64,000 nucleotides of DNA from Flavobacteriales bacterium (lineage in GTDB: Bacteria; Bacteroidota; Bacteroidia; Flavobacteriales_F; PHOS-HE28): contig JADJVC010000002.1 of NCBI GenBank assembly GCA_016710685.1, positions 930,001-994,000 of the forward strand, in the 5' to 3' direction. Numbering within the stretch: the first letter of the stretch is position 1; each line of letters begins with the position of its first letter. The notes beneath the pieces are model-generated. The model did not search any database and was not told the origin of the DNA. It was given only the letters and a program-made list of their open reading frames with translations. A program made the position numbers and the translations under genes. Shown in pieces: positions 19,605-28,250 of this stretch.

Positions 19605-20279
19605 ATGCCCAGCTTTGAGCAATTCCGCGACCGGATCCACGCCTTCCGCAAGGAGGGCAAAAAGCTTTTTGCCAGCACCAGCTTCCAGAGCCATAGCGTG
19701 CCCATGCTGCACATGCTGATGCGCATCGACCCCACCGTGCCGGTGTACTACGTGAACACCGGCTATCTTTTTCCGGAAACGTTGCGCTTCCGCGATACAC
19801 TGAAGGAGCTGCTAGGATTGAATTTCATCGGACTGCGACCGCTGGTTCCCAAGAGCCAGCAGCTGAACGCGGAAGGTGCCTTGATGTACAGTTGGGACAC
19901 CGACAGATGTTCCTACCTGAACAAGGTGCAGCCCATGGAGCGTGTGCTGGCGGAGCATGATGTGTGGATCAACGGCGTGCGTGCCGACCAAAGCGCAGCG
20001 CGCAAGGCCATGAGCATTGAACAGCCTGCTGCGTATGGCTGCTTGCGCTACCACCCCATGCTGGACTGGAATGCCAAGATGGTGCATGCCTACATCAAAG
20101 AGCACGACCTGCCACCGCATCCCTTGGAGGCCGAAGGCTACCTCAGCATCGGTGACATGCCTTACACGCGCAAGGCCATGGAAGGTTATGACGAACGCAC
20201 CAGCCGCTGGTACGGATTGAAAAAAACGGAATGCGGCCTGAACACGGACTTGGGCGCGGATCTTACTAAGCAACCATGA
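19605..20279 (+). CDS. cysH: Phosphoadenylyl-sulfate reductase (PAPS reductase) family protein
   Basis: The 224-residue enzyme reduces adenylyl-activated sulfate to sulfite in sulfate assimilation. The fold markers ASTSFQSHSVPMLHML (PP-loop-like region) and VYYVNTGYLFPET are near the N-terminus, and WINGVRADQSAAR is in the middle. The C-terminal catalytic motif reads KKTECGLN, where E. coli has ECGLH. The CC...CxxC iron-sulfur ligands of APS reductases are incomplete (only DRCSYL and YGCLRY), so a PAPS-type reaction is more likely. The ATG at 19605 follows a CCTTTGTCCC element. The stop overlaps the next gene by four bases. Confidence 0.85.
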   Translation: MPSFEQFRDRIHAFRKEGKKLFASTSFQSHSVPMLHMLMRIDPTVPVYYVNTGYLFPETLRFRDTLKELLGLNFIGLRPLVPKSQQLNAEGALMYSWDTDRCSYLNKVQPMERVLAEHDVWINGVRADQSAARKAMSIEQPAAYGCLRYHPMLDWNAKMVHAYIKEHDLPPHPLEAEGYLSIGDMPYTRKAMEGYDERTSRWYGLKKTECGLNTDLGADLTKQP

Positions 20280-21193
20280 AAGTAGTAGTGACCGGAGGTG
20301 CAGGATACATCGGCGCGGAGCTGTGTGCCGCACTCGCCAAGGACGAACGCATTAGCGAACTGGTGATCTATGATCTGCTGGACCGCGGGCATTTCGGGCT
20401 GTTCATGGGCCCCAAACTCGGCAAGGCCAAAGTGCGTTTCGTTCAGGGCGATGTGTTGGATTCGCGGCGGCTGTTGCAGGAACTTGCGGGCAGCGACATG
20501 GTCTATCACCTCGCGGCGAAGGTCACCACGCCATTTGCGGATGCGGGCCACAACCAGTTTGAACAGGTGAACCATTGGGGCACGGCGGAAGTGGTCTATG
20601 CCATAGAAGACGTAGCTCCGAAAGCCCGCGTGGTCTACCTCAGCAGCGCCTCCGTCTATGGGCAAGGCACGGGATCCGCACAGTCCAAGATCAAACCTTC
20701 ACCGCGTTCGGCTTATGGCCATTCCAAGCTACGCGGCGAAGCCCACATGGAACGCTTAGGCGATCACCAACAGGTGTGTATTCTTCGCTCCGCGAACGTC
20801 CATGGCCATGGCCGGTGCATGCGCTACGATGCGGTGATCAACCGGTTCGTTTTCCAAGCGCATTTCCAAGGAAGAATAACCGTACGTGGCTCCGGCGAAC
20901 AGCGCAGGCCCTTCATTCACTTGGATGCTGCGGTGGGCGCGTTGGCGGCATTGTTGGGGCCGAACGGTCTTTCAGGCACCTTTGACTTGGTGGAGCAGGA
21001 TTGGTCGGTTGTTGAAATCGTTGAGGCTTTGCGCGGTCCGTATCCGGAAACTGAACTGCTCTTCATCGATCAGCATTTGGATCTGTTGGGTATGCAGGTA
21101 CAGCGAGACGAGCGGCTGGCGGGCATCCAGCCGCTCCGCACGGCTACATTGGAAGAGGACCTGAGGGCGTTGGGCGGGAATTTCGCTTGGTGA
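20276..21193 (+). CDS. NAD-dependent epimerase/dehydratase (extended SDR)
   Basis: The 305-residue protein has the SDR Rossmann motif TGGAGYIG at residues 6-13, an acidic DVLDSRR segment, the active-site YGHSK (Tyr-x-x-x-Lys) near residue 143-147, and SSASVYG just before it. It probably acts on a nucleotide-sugar, but the substrate cannot be read from sequence. The ATGA overlap with cysH shows they form one transcript, though no pathway link is obvious. Confidence 0.88.
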   Translation: MKVVVTGGAGYIGAELCAALAKDERISELVIYDLLDRGHFGLFMGPKLGKAKVRFVQGDVLDSRRLLQELAGSDMVYHLAAKVTTPFADAGHNQFEQVNHWGTAEVVYAIEDVAPKARVVYLSSASVYGQGTGSAQSKIKPSPRSAYGHSKLRGEAHMERLGDHQQVCILRSANVHGHGRCMRYDAVINRFVFQAHFQGRITVRGSGEQRRPFIHLDAAVGALAALLGPNGLSGTFDLVEQDWSVVEIVEALRGPYPETELLFIDQHLDLLGMQVQRDERLAGIQPLRTATLEEDLRALGGNFAW

Positions 21194-21197
21194 TAGG

Positions 21198-22337
21198 TCA
21201 CTTCGGCGCCTTCCAATAGATCCACACGCCGATAATTCCGAAGATGATGTTCGGGATCCAAACCGCCAACGTTGGATTGAACGCGGAGTTCGTTGCGGCC
21301 ACCGTGGTCATCTTCATCGTGAAGACGTAAAGCAGACAGAGCAGCACGCCCAGCACCATGTGTACGCCGGTGCCGCCCCGCACTTTGCGGCTGGCGATGC
21401 CTACGCCCATCAGCGTAAAAACATAGGTGGCGAAAGGGTAGGAGGTACGTTGCTTTTGTTCCACCTCGTAGTAGGCCACGGTGCTTCCGCCGCGCGCTTT
21501 TTCGGCCGTTATGAAATTCGCGATCTCCGTGCGGTCCAAGGCGGCGGCGATGGCCAAGCGTTGGCCGAGGTCCGAAGGTTTCAATGCGAAAGAGGTGTCC
21601 AGTTGCGCGCCTCTGCGGATCCGTTCGGCCGGCAAGCGTTCCGTTCCGGAAAGCACGGGGCTGCGTTTTTCAATGCCTGTGGGGCCATGGTCTGCAGGGA
21701 TCTCGCGGATGGTATAATCGTACACGTGCCATAGGTCGGAAATGGTGTCATACACAGCCCAGTCGCTTAGCAGTTTGGAGCGAAGCTGGCCGTTCTCCCA
21801 TTGTTCCAAGCTGAAGCGGTAGCCGGTGTGCTTGGCCATGTCGAATGTTTCAAAATATACGATCTCACCCGGCGCTATTTCGCGCAGCACATTGCTTTCT
21901 TCCAGCTTGTAAGTGCTCCAAATGTGGGCCTTTTCAAATGCCAGCCGCGTGCGGTTGGCATGGGGCAGCAAAAACACATTTACGTAGAGCGAAAGTGCCG
22001 TTAGGATAGTTGCGGCGATGAAGAACGGTCGTACGAAACGCGGAAAACTCACCCCACTGCTCAAGGCAGCGATCACTTCGCTGCGGCCCGCCAGCCTGCT
22101 GGTGAACAGCAGCACGGCAATGAAGATCAACAGTCCGCTGAAGAGGTTGCTGTAGTACAGGATGAAGTTGAGGTAGTAGTCCACGGCAATATCGTACACG
22201 CTGGCCGAGGTCTTCGCGAAATCCTCCGTCTTCTCGCTGATGTCGAACACCACGGCAATGGCCATAATGAGCACCAGAATGAAGAAGAAGGTCCCCAGGA
22301 ACTGCCGGATGATATAGCGGTCGAGGGTTTTAAGCAT
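21198..22337 (-). CDS. lptG: LptF/LptG-family lipopolysaccharide export permease
   Basis: The 379-residue protein has three predicted N-terminal membrane helices (FLGTFFFILVLIMAIAVVF near residue 13, LLIFIAVLLFTS near 70, a third near 105), a large periplasmic beta-jellyroll middle, and three C-terminal helices ending WIPNIIFGIIGVWIYW. This is the YjgP/YjgQ topology of the LptB2FG transporter that extracts LPS from the inner membrane. The ATG at 22337 (MLKTLDRYIIRQF) matches family N-termini. It lies downstream of tgt in the same direction, an order often seen in Bacteroidota. Confidence 0.92.
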   Translation of the reverse strand: MLKTLDRYIIRQFLGTFFFILVLIMAIAVVFDISEKTEDFAKTSASVYDIAVDYYLNFILYYSNLFSGLLIFIAVLLFTSRLAGRSEVIAALSSGVSFPRFVRPFFIAATILTALSLYVNVFLLPHANRTRLAFEKAHIWSTYKLEESNVLREIAPGEIVYFETFDMAKHTGYRFSLEQWENGQLRSKLLSDWAVYDTISDLWHVYDYTIREIPADHGPTGIEKRSPVLSGTERLPAERIRRGAQLDTSFALKPSDLGQRLAIAAALDRTEIANFITAEKARGGSTVAYYEVEQKQRTSYPFATYVFTLMGVGIASRKVRGGTGVHMVLGVLLCLLYVFTMKMTTVAATNSAFNPTLAVWIPNIIFGIIGVWIYWKAPK

Positions 22338-22451
22338 GGGTTGCAAATGTCGGGTGTGCAGGGTTGTCCGATGTCTTAAGAATTATGGCTGATTCACATG
22401 GGGCATCAGGAATAAGACATCGGACATAAGACAGAGCGGCATTTTCGGCAC

Positions 22452-23588
22452 CTACCCCGTAACCCGCGTCTTCAACTTCGGCAACATCCCCGCCTTCCAT
22501 TCGCTGAACGTCCCGTCGAGGATCTTCCCGCGTGCCTCCGTCATCAACGCCACGTAGAACGCCAAGTTGTGCAGGCTGGCGATCTGTAGGCCCAGCAGCT
22601 CGTTGGTAACGAAGAGGTGCCGTACGAAGGCCTTGCTGTAGGCGCTGTCCACGTAGCTTGTGCCGTTCGCATCGAGCGGGGAATGGTCGTCCGCCCACAG
22701 CTTGTTCTTGATCTGCACCACGCCTTCACGTGTGAAGAGCATCCCGTTCCGACCATTACGCGTGGGCATTACACAATCGAACATGTCCACACCACGAGCC
22801 ATGTTCTCCAGCAGGTTCCACGGCGTGCCCACGCCCATGAGGTAACGCGGCCGGTCCTTCGGCAAAATGTCGCAGCAGAGCTCGGCCATGGCGTACATCT
22901 CTTCTTCCGGCTCACCCACGCTGAGGCCGCCGATGGCGTTGCCGAACGCACCTTTCTTCGCGATGTATTCCGAACTGGCCTTCCGCAGCTCCGGAAACGT
23001 GCTGCCTTGCACGATCGGGAAGAGGGCCTGTTCGTGGCCGTATTTCGGCTCCGTGGCGTTGAAGCGGTCGAAGCAACGGTCCAGCCAACGGTGCGTGCGG
23101 TGCATGCTGTCGGTTGCGTACTTGATCTCGCAAGGCCAGGGCGTGCATTCATCAAAGGCCATCATGATGTCCGCGCCGATCGTGCGCTGCACGTCCATCA
23201 CGCTTTCCGGGGTGAAGAGGTGCCTGCTGCCGTCAATGTGGCTGCTGAACTTCACGCCCTCTTCGGTGATCTTCCGGATGTCGCTGAGCGAATGCACCTG
23301 GAAGCCGCCGCTGTCCGTGAGGATCGGGCCATTCCATCCGTTGAACTTGTGCAGTCCTCCCGCGTGCTCGATCACCTCCATGCCGGGCCGCAGGTAGAGG
23401 TGGTAGGTGTTGCTGAGCATGATCGAGGCCTTCACATCGTCGCGCAGCTCGCGCATGTGGACGGCCTTCACGCCGCCCAACGTGCCCACGGGCATGAAGA
23501 TCGGGGTGGGCACCACGCCATGCGCGGTATGCAGCTCGCCCGCGCGTGCCTTGCTTTGGGGGTCGGTGGTCAATAGCTTGAATTCCAT
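22452..23588 (-). CDS. tgt: Queuine tRNA-ribosyltransferase lacking the usual zinc cysteines
   Basis: The 378-residue TIM-barrel enzyme exchanges guanine-34 of GUN anticodon tRNAs for the queuosine precursor. ILTDSGGFQVHSLS (substrate loop), GGLSVGEPEEEM and the nucleophile region GVDMFDCVMPTRNGRNG are intact. The CxCxxC...H zinc site normally found near residue 310 is replaced by a cysteine-free stretch (ANGTSYVDSAYSKAFVRHL). The same replacement is, to my knowledge, usual in Bacteroidota Tgt. The ATG at 23588 starts MEFKLLTTDPQSKARAG, the family N-terminus. lptG follows. Confidence 0.95.
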   Translation of the reverse strand: MEFKLLTTDPQSKARAGELHTAHGVVPTPIFMPVGTLGGVKAVHMRELRDDVKASIMLSNTYHLYLRPGMEVIEHAGGLHKFNGWNGPILTDSGGFQVHSLSDIRKITEEGVKFSSHIDGSRHLFTPESVMDVQRTIGADIMMAFDECTPWPCEIKYATDSMHRTHRWLDRCFDRFNATEPKYGHEQALFPIVQGSTFPELRKASSEYIAKKGAFGNAIGGLSVGEPEEEMYAMAELCCDILPKDRPRYLMGVGTPWNLLENMARGVDMFDCVMPTRNGRNGMLFTREGVVQIKNKLWADDHSPLDANGTSYVDSAYSKAFVRHLFVTNELLGLQIASLHNLAFYVALMTEARGKILDGTFSEWKAGMLPKLKTRVTG

Positions 23589-23623
23589 TCGGGGCGCGAA
23601 GATGGGAAAGACCGGTCGCATAG

Positions 23624-23799
23624 GGGTACCTCGAAGAACCTCGAACGGATGGCACAAGGGCATATCGTTCTGGGCAGATAAGGCGCGACGAAAGGATGTT
23701 ACCCGTAGGTAACTGACTGAGGAGCAACGCCGGATGACCAAACGAGAAGTGCTAGCCCGAAGGGTTTATGTCGCTGGAGTGAGGTACTTCGAGGTACCC
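23624..23799. repeat. 176-base element bounded by 19-bp inverted repeats
   Basis: The left arm 23624-23642 and right arm 23781-23799 are complementary over 19 bp with one mismatch (outer 13 bp perfect). Inside are smaller hairpins: GTTACC-CGTA-GGTAAC at 23698-23713, and AGCCC-GAA-GGGTT near 23754. No target-site duplication and no coding potential are visible. It fills the gap between divergent tgt and the LytTR gene. It could be a MITE-like relic, a structured RNA, or a regulatory region. Confidence 0.55.
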
Positions 23800-23857
23800 A
23801 AAGGCATTGAATGGGGCTAAAGCGCGACTCCACAGCGGAAGGGTGGCGATGTAACGT

Positions 23858-24778
23858 ATGTTCGCACTCGCCCTTCCCTGTATGCGCAGCTTGCTTTCCC
23901 GTCCCTATCGCTTGGCGAAAATTGGACCGGCAGCATGGCGGAATGCGTTGATCTTCGGCATTTTCGTCTTTCTGTTCCTGTGGCTTTTCCAGCCGTTCGG
24001 CCTCTCAGCCTACCAGGGATCTCTGTTGAAGGTGGTGTTGGGCTACGGTGCCACTTGCACCGCTGTGATGTTGGTGCTCAATGGACTAGTACCTCTTGCC
24101 ATACCGCACTATTTTTCGGGACCGAAGTGGAATGTGGGGCGCGAGATCGTGTGGGCGCTCACGAATGTGGCATTGATCGGTCTGGCGAATTTGCTCTACA
24201 GTGTCGCGATCGGTTTTTCGAAGCTCAACGCTGGCATGCTCCTGTGGTACGAAGGTTACACCCTGCTCATCGGGCTCTTTCCGGTGACAGTGGGCGTGCT
24301 GTGGACCGAGGCGCGGCTTTCACGGCGCTACCGCCAAGGCTCGGCACAGGTGAATGCCGGAATGCGACAAACTGCCGCTCATGATCAAACACCAGGAGTC
24401 GTGGTTTTGCCGGAAATTCCTTCATCCGTGGTGATCACCGTTCCTTCTGAAAATGGGCGCGAAGATTTGACCCTGCCTTTGAACGAACTGCTGTTCATCC
24501 GCTCGGCCGGAAACTATCTGGAAGTTTACCATACCGGCGATAAGCAAGTGGACCGCCATGTGCTGCGCGGAAGCCTGAAACGGACTGAGGAGGCCTTGTC
24601 CGGTTTTCCGCGCTTGCTGCGGTGCCACAAAAGCCACCTGGTGAATTTGGACCGCGTGCAGCACGTAAGTGGTAATGCACAGGGCTTTTTCCTGCATTTG
24701 GACCATGGTACGGAAACCGTTCCCGTGTCTCGCCGGCTGAATGATCGGCTCGGGGAACTGCTTGCGGTTCAGCCCTGA
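23858..24778 (+). CDS. Membrane-anchored LytTR-family transcriptional regulator
   Basis: The 306-residue protein has four predicted membrane helices in residues 25-150 (LIFGIFVFLFLWLF; VVLGYGATCTAVMLVL; VALTNVALIGLANLLY-like; LLIGLFPVTVGVLW) and a LytTR DNA-binding domain in the last 100 residues (LLFIRSAGNYLEVYH, then GFPRLLRCHKSHLVNLDRV). Membrane LytTR proteins are transcription factors whose input is unclear; no partner histidine kinase is nearby. The start may instead be the ATG at 23882, just before the first membrane helix. Confidence 0.85.
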   Translation: MFALALPCMRSLLSRPYRLAKIGPAAWRNALIFGIFVFLFLWLFQPFGLSAYQGSLLKVVLGYGATCTAVMLVLNGLVPLAIPHYFSGPKWNVGREIVWALTNVALIGLANLLYSVAIGFSKLNAGMLLWYEGYTLLIGLFPVTVGVLWTEARLSRRYRQGSAQVNAGMRQTAAHDQTPGVVVLPEIPSSVVITVPSENGREDLTLPLNELLFIRSAGNYLEVYHTGDKQVDRHVLRGSLKRTEEALSGFPRLLRCHKSHLVNLDRVQHVSGNAQGFFLHLDHGTETVPVSRRLNDRLGELLAVQP

Positions 24779-24904
24779 TCTTCCCGGTGGTACCGGCTGA
24801 TCTCCCATTCCTCCCATCCCTTCCCGAAGCTCCCAAAACGCTTGTGGAGCGTGCTGGACGTGCCCAATTTGGCGGCCTCAACCACATCAGATAAAACCAG
24901 CCAA

Positions 24905-25549
24905 ATGGAAACCTTGCACACCGCCGCGCTTATCCTACACGTCAGCGCGGGCTTCACCGCCTTGCTCACCGGCACCGCCATTTTGATCATACGGAAAGGT
25001 GGACGCGTCCATCGACAAGCCGGACTGGTTTTCTTCATCGCCCTCATCGCGGTGTCCTTCTCGGCCATCACGCTTTCACTGATCCGGCCCAACGCGTTTC
25101 TGTTCATGATCGGGGCATTCACCCTCTATCAGGGCCTCAGCGGCTACCGCGCCGTGAAGGTCCGCTTGCGGCACACCGGCGCATGGGACCTGTTGATCAC
25201 CCTGCTGGGTGTGGCTAATGCGGTGGCGATGTGCATCAGCGGCCAGGTCGTCCTGATGGTCTTTGGCGGCATCTCCGTCTCTCTGGTGATCGGCGACCTA
25301 CGTGTCTATGCTTCCACACTGCGCGGCAAGCCGGTACCAAAGCTCACCTGGCTGCAGCGGCACATCGGCCACATGATGGGCAGCTACATCGCAACTGTCA
25401 CCGCCTTTCTCGTGGTGAATTTCTCCTCCTCCCCACTAGGGGTGCTCATCTGGTTCGCGCCTACGGTGGTGATCGTCCCTTTGATCTTTATCTGGACCCG
25501 ACGCTATGTGGCACGGCCGCCTGCAGCGGCTGTTCAAAGCGCAGCTTAG
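24905..25549 (+). CDS. Multi-pass membrane protein of unknown function
   Basis: The 214-residue protein has about seven hydrophobic helices, starting with TAALILHVSAGFTALLTGTA and ending with GVLIWFAPTVVIVPLIFIW. A His in the first helix and HRQAGLVFF resemble small heme- or DUF2306-like membrane proteins, but I do not recognise the family with confidence. The ATG at 24905 gives METLHTAALILHV. It follows the LytTR gene by 126 bases. Confidence 0.65.
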   Translation: METLHTAALILHVSAGFTALLTGTAILIIRKGGRVHRQAGLVFFIALIAVSFSAITLSLIRPNAFLFMIGAFTLYQGLSGYRAVKVRLRHTGAWDLLITLLGVANAVAMCISGQVVLMVFGGISVSLVIGDLRVYASTLRGKPVPKLTWLQRHIGHMMGSYIATVTAFLVVNFSSSPLGVLIWFAPTVVIVPLIFIWTRRYVARPPAAAVQSAA

Positions 25550-25746
25550 CGCACCCGTTCGGAGGACGCGGCATCGATCACTTGCACAGATACGCGGGGT
25601 ATGGCACCTCGCCATTCACGCTGCTGTTGTTCATAACTGCGGAGCTTAACCGCCGAACGCGCCGCGGTGTGCGGATAGCTTCGCCCCCGTACCATCGCAG
25701 CGATGCACCGCGCCCCGTTTTGATCTCCACCTTAGTTCTCTCCCTG

Positions 25747-26823
25747 ATGGCCGCCTCGTTGGTGGTGCTGGCCTTCTTCCATTTGGCCATGTTCAGCCGT
25801 TTTGCCTTCCGCACGCAGGAAGTGGAGCCGGACCATGACCTTCCCGTGTCCATTGTCGTGTGTGGCCGAAATGAGAGCACGACGTTGCAGCAGCTCATTC
25901 CCATCCTCATGGACCAGGACCACAACGAGTTCGAGTTGGTGGTGGTGAACGACCGTAGTGAAGACGATACGTGGGACATCCTCCAATGGTTGAAGCCCCA
26001 GTTTCCAAAGTTGAAACCCGTGAACATCCAAGCGGACGAAAAATTCAGCTATGGGAAAAAGATCGCGCTGGGCGTGGGCATCCGCGCAGCGAAGTATCCT
26101 CATATCGTGGTGACCGATGCCGATTGCATGCCCACCAGCAGGGATTGGGTAAGCATTATGGCGGCCGGCTTCAAGGGCGGGAAAGAGATCGTGATCGGTC
26201 ACAGCCCATACGAGCGCGTCCCCGGTTTCTCCAGCTTGTTGGAGCGTTACGACGGGTTCACCAAAGCATTGCAGTACATCAGCTTTGCGCAGGCCGGCTT
26301 TCCCTACATGGGCGTTGGGCGCAACATGGCATTCACGCGCGAGATTTTTTTCGGTGCCAAGGGCTCGCCCAAGCAACGCCAGCTCATGAGCGGTGACGAT
26401 GACCTCTTCATTAATGAAGTGGCGCGTGCGAAAAACACTTCTGCCATCGCGGACGGAGGTTCCTACATGACCACGCGCGCAACGCCGGATCTCATCACTT
26501 GGCTACACCGCAAGCGCAGGCATTATACGACCGCGCGCTTCTACCGGGTTGGGCATCAAATTTTGCTCACCATGCTGCCCGCTGCCCGTTTAGTGCTTTG
26601 GGCCACCATACTGTGGTTGCTTATAACGGGGCACTTCATTGGCGCATCCATAGGCTTGGCCATCGCTTTGTTCATCTTTCTGCCCATGGAAATGCTTGCA
26701 CTGCGCAAGCTGGGCGCTGGCCGCATTATGTGGTTCGCGCTGCCCTTGGAATGGCTGTTCCTACTTTTAGACCCTTGCATCTACATCAGTACGCTCATCT
26801 TCAAGCCCCAACGATGGAAGTAA
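25747..26823 (+). CDS. Family 2 glycosyltransferase, membrane-bound
   Basis: The protein has an N-terminal membrane helix, a GT-A domain with VSIVVCGRNES, VNDRSEDDTWDI, the DAD-type metal site VVTDADCMP, and the acceptor-side motifs SGDDDLFINEV and a KRRHYTTARFY segment in place of QxxRW, followed by three C-terminal membrane helices. It probably builds an envelope polysaccharide or glycolipid. An in-frame TTG at 25720 would give a complete first helix (367 residues rather than 358); the ATG is the conservative choice. Its last ten bases overlap the ECF sigma gene. Confidence 0.85.
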   Translation: MAASLVVLAFFHLAMFSRFAFRTQEVEPDHDLPVSIVVCGRNESTTLQQLIPILMDQDHNEFELVVVNDRSEDDTWDILQWLKPQFPKLKPVNIQADEKFSYGKKIALGVGIRAAKYPHIVVTDADCMPTSRDWVSIMAAGFKGGKEIVIGHSPYERVPGFSSLLERYDGFTKALQYISFAQAGFPYMGVGRNMAFTREIFFGAKGSPKQRQLMSGDDDLFINEVARAKNTSAIADGGSYMTTRATPDLITWLHRKRRHYTTARFYRVGHQILLTMLPAARLVLWATILWLLITGHFIGASIGLAIALFIFLPMEMLALRKLGAGRIMWFALPLEWLFLLLDPCIYISTLIFKPQRWK

Positions 26824-27422
26824 GCCCGAACCTGTCCGAGAAAGCCGTTTACGACCTGGAACTCGTGCGCCGCGCGGTGGACAAAAAGGACCAGAAGGCA
26901 TACGCCGAACTGATGTCCCGCTACCGCGATTCGATCTACTTCATGCTGTTGAAGATGATCAACAACAAGGACGATGCCGACGACCTTACCATCGAAGCCT
27001 TCGGGAAAGCGTTCCACCGGTTGCACCAGTATACGCCGAACTACGCCTTCAGCACGTGGCTCTTCAAAATTGCTTCCAACAACTGCATCGATTGGATCCG
27101 CAAGCAGAAGAAAAAGATGCTCAGCATCGATAACCCCATCGGCACACAGGACGGCGACGAAATGCATTTCGAGCTGAAGGGTCATGGCCTCGATCCCAGC
27201 GAAGTGGTGATCAAGGAACAGAAGAGCGAAGTGATGCGCGAGGTTGTGGCGAAACTGAAGCCCCGTTACCGCACATTGGTGGAACTGCGCTACTACAAGG
27301 AATACAGCTACGAAGAGATCGCCGATGAGCTCGACCTGCCGCTCGGCACCGTAAAAGCCCAGCTCTTCCGCGCCCGTGAGTTCCTCGAAAACCTGTTGGA
27401 TACGCGCAAGGACACCATCTGA
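26814..27422 (+). CDS. ECF-type RNA polymerase sigma factor
   Basis: The 202-residue sigma factor has region 2 (DDADDLTIEAFGKAFHRL, FSTWLFKIASNNCIDW) and region 4 (RYRTLVELRYYKEYSYEEI, then LPLGTVKAQLFRAREFL). Regions 1.1 and 3 are absent. No anti-sigma factor is adjacent. The start lies inside the glycosyltransferase gene, overlapping it by ten bases, so the two are co-transcribed and probably translationally coupled. Confidence 0.93.
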   Translation: MEVSPNLSEKAVYDLELVRRAVDKKDQKAYAELMSRYRDSIYFMLLKMINNKDDADDLTIEAFGKAFHRLHQYTPNYAFSTWLFKIASNNCIDWIRKQKKKMLSIDNPIGTQDGDEMHFELKGHGLDPSEVVIKEQKSEVMREVVAKLKPRYRTLVELRYYKEYSYEEIADELDLPLGTVKAQLFRAREFLENLLDTRKDTI

Positions 27423-27441
27423 AAGCGGATTAGAAGATCAG

Positions 27442-27587
27442 AAAATCAGACGATCAGAAAATGGGTGCGTCGGAGATTCCGGCACAGCCGCTCTCAAACT
27501 GCATCGTTCTGGTTCTCCAACTATTTTTTCGCGCTGAACGTCTCGGCCACGGCATTTGATTATCTGATCTTCTGATCGTCTGATTTT
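27442..27587. repeat. 18-bp perfect inverted repeat made of GATCAGA phrases
   Basis: The arm 27442-27459 (AAAATCAGACGATCAGAA) and its exact complement 27570-27587 flank 110 bases between the ECF sigma gene and rsmG. Further GATCAGA copies extend both sides. A related TTTTCTGATCGTCTAATTTT phrase recurs at about 30243-30268. The gap holds no gene. Confidence 0.65.
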
Positions 27588-27595
27588 TCTGTTCC

Positions 27596-28243
27596 ATGCA
27601 AGGCATCGAGCTGATCTCCCACTACTTCCCGGACCTCACACCGGCGCAGCGCGCCCATTTCTCCGCGCTCGGCGACCTCTACGCTCATTGGAACGAACGC
27701 GTCAACCTCGTTTCCCGCAAGGATTTCGAGCATCTCTACGAACGGCATATCCTGCATTCGCTCGGCATCGCCAAAGTGCATGCGTTCGCGCACGGAACGC
27801 ACATCGTGGATGTTGGCACCGGCGGCGGCTTTCCAGGCATTCCGCTCGCGATTATGTTCCCCAAAAGCCAGTTCCATTGCATCGACGGAATCGGCAAAAA
27901 GATTGCTGCTGTTCAAGGTGTCATCGAAGGTTTGGGCCTGAAGAATGCCACCGCCGAACAAGTGCGCAGCGAAGACCACAAATTGAAGTACAACTTCATT
28001 GTTAGCCGGGCTGTCACCACGTTGCCGGAGTTCATCAAGGCCACCAAGCACTTGGTGCCGAGCACCAAGCAGGCGCTGGGCAAGCAAAAGCAACCCATGC
28101 GCTCGGGTCTGCTCTACCTCAAGGGCGGCGAACTGGCCGACGAGCTAAGGCCGTTGCGCTATTCCATCCGCGTAACAGAGCTGCGCGATGTTTTCACCGA
28201 AGAGTTTTTCTTGACGAAGAAAGTGGTGGAGGTGGGGCTGTGA
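27596..28243 (+). CDS. rsmG: 16S rRNA (guanine-527-N7)-methyltransferase
   Basis: The 215-residue SAM-dependent enzyme methylates G527 of 16S rRNA. Family markers are NLVSRKDFEHLYERHILHSL, the SAM loop VDVGTGGGFPGIPLAI near residue 68, DGIGKKIAAVQ, and NFIVSRAVTTLPEF. Length is normal. It is convergent with the ABC exporter gene, with a gap of only seven bases. Confidence 0.95.
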   Translation: MQGIELISHYFPDLTPAQRAHFSALGDLYAHWNERVNLVSRKDFEHLYERHILHSLGIAKVHAFAHGTHIVDVGTGGGFPGIPLAIMFPKSQFHCIDGIGKKIAAVQGVIEGLGLKNATAEQVRSEDHKLKYNFIVSRAVTTLPEFIKATKHLVPSTKQALGKQKQPMRSGLLYLKGGELADELRPLRYSIRVTELRDVFTEEFFLTKKVVEVGL

Positions 28244-28250
28244 CGCTCGA

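Noticed and set aside
22617..23576. A 319-residue open frame antisense to tgt
   Set aside because: It is rich in His/Val/Ala as expected from reverse reading of a GC-rich gene; tgt has all family motifs.
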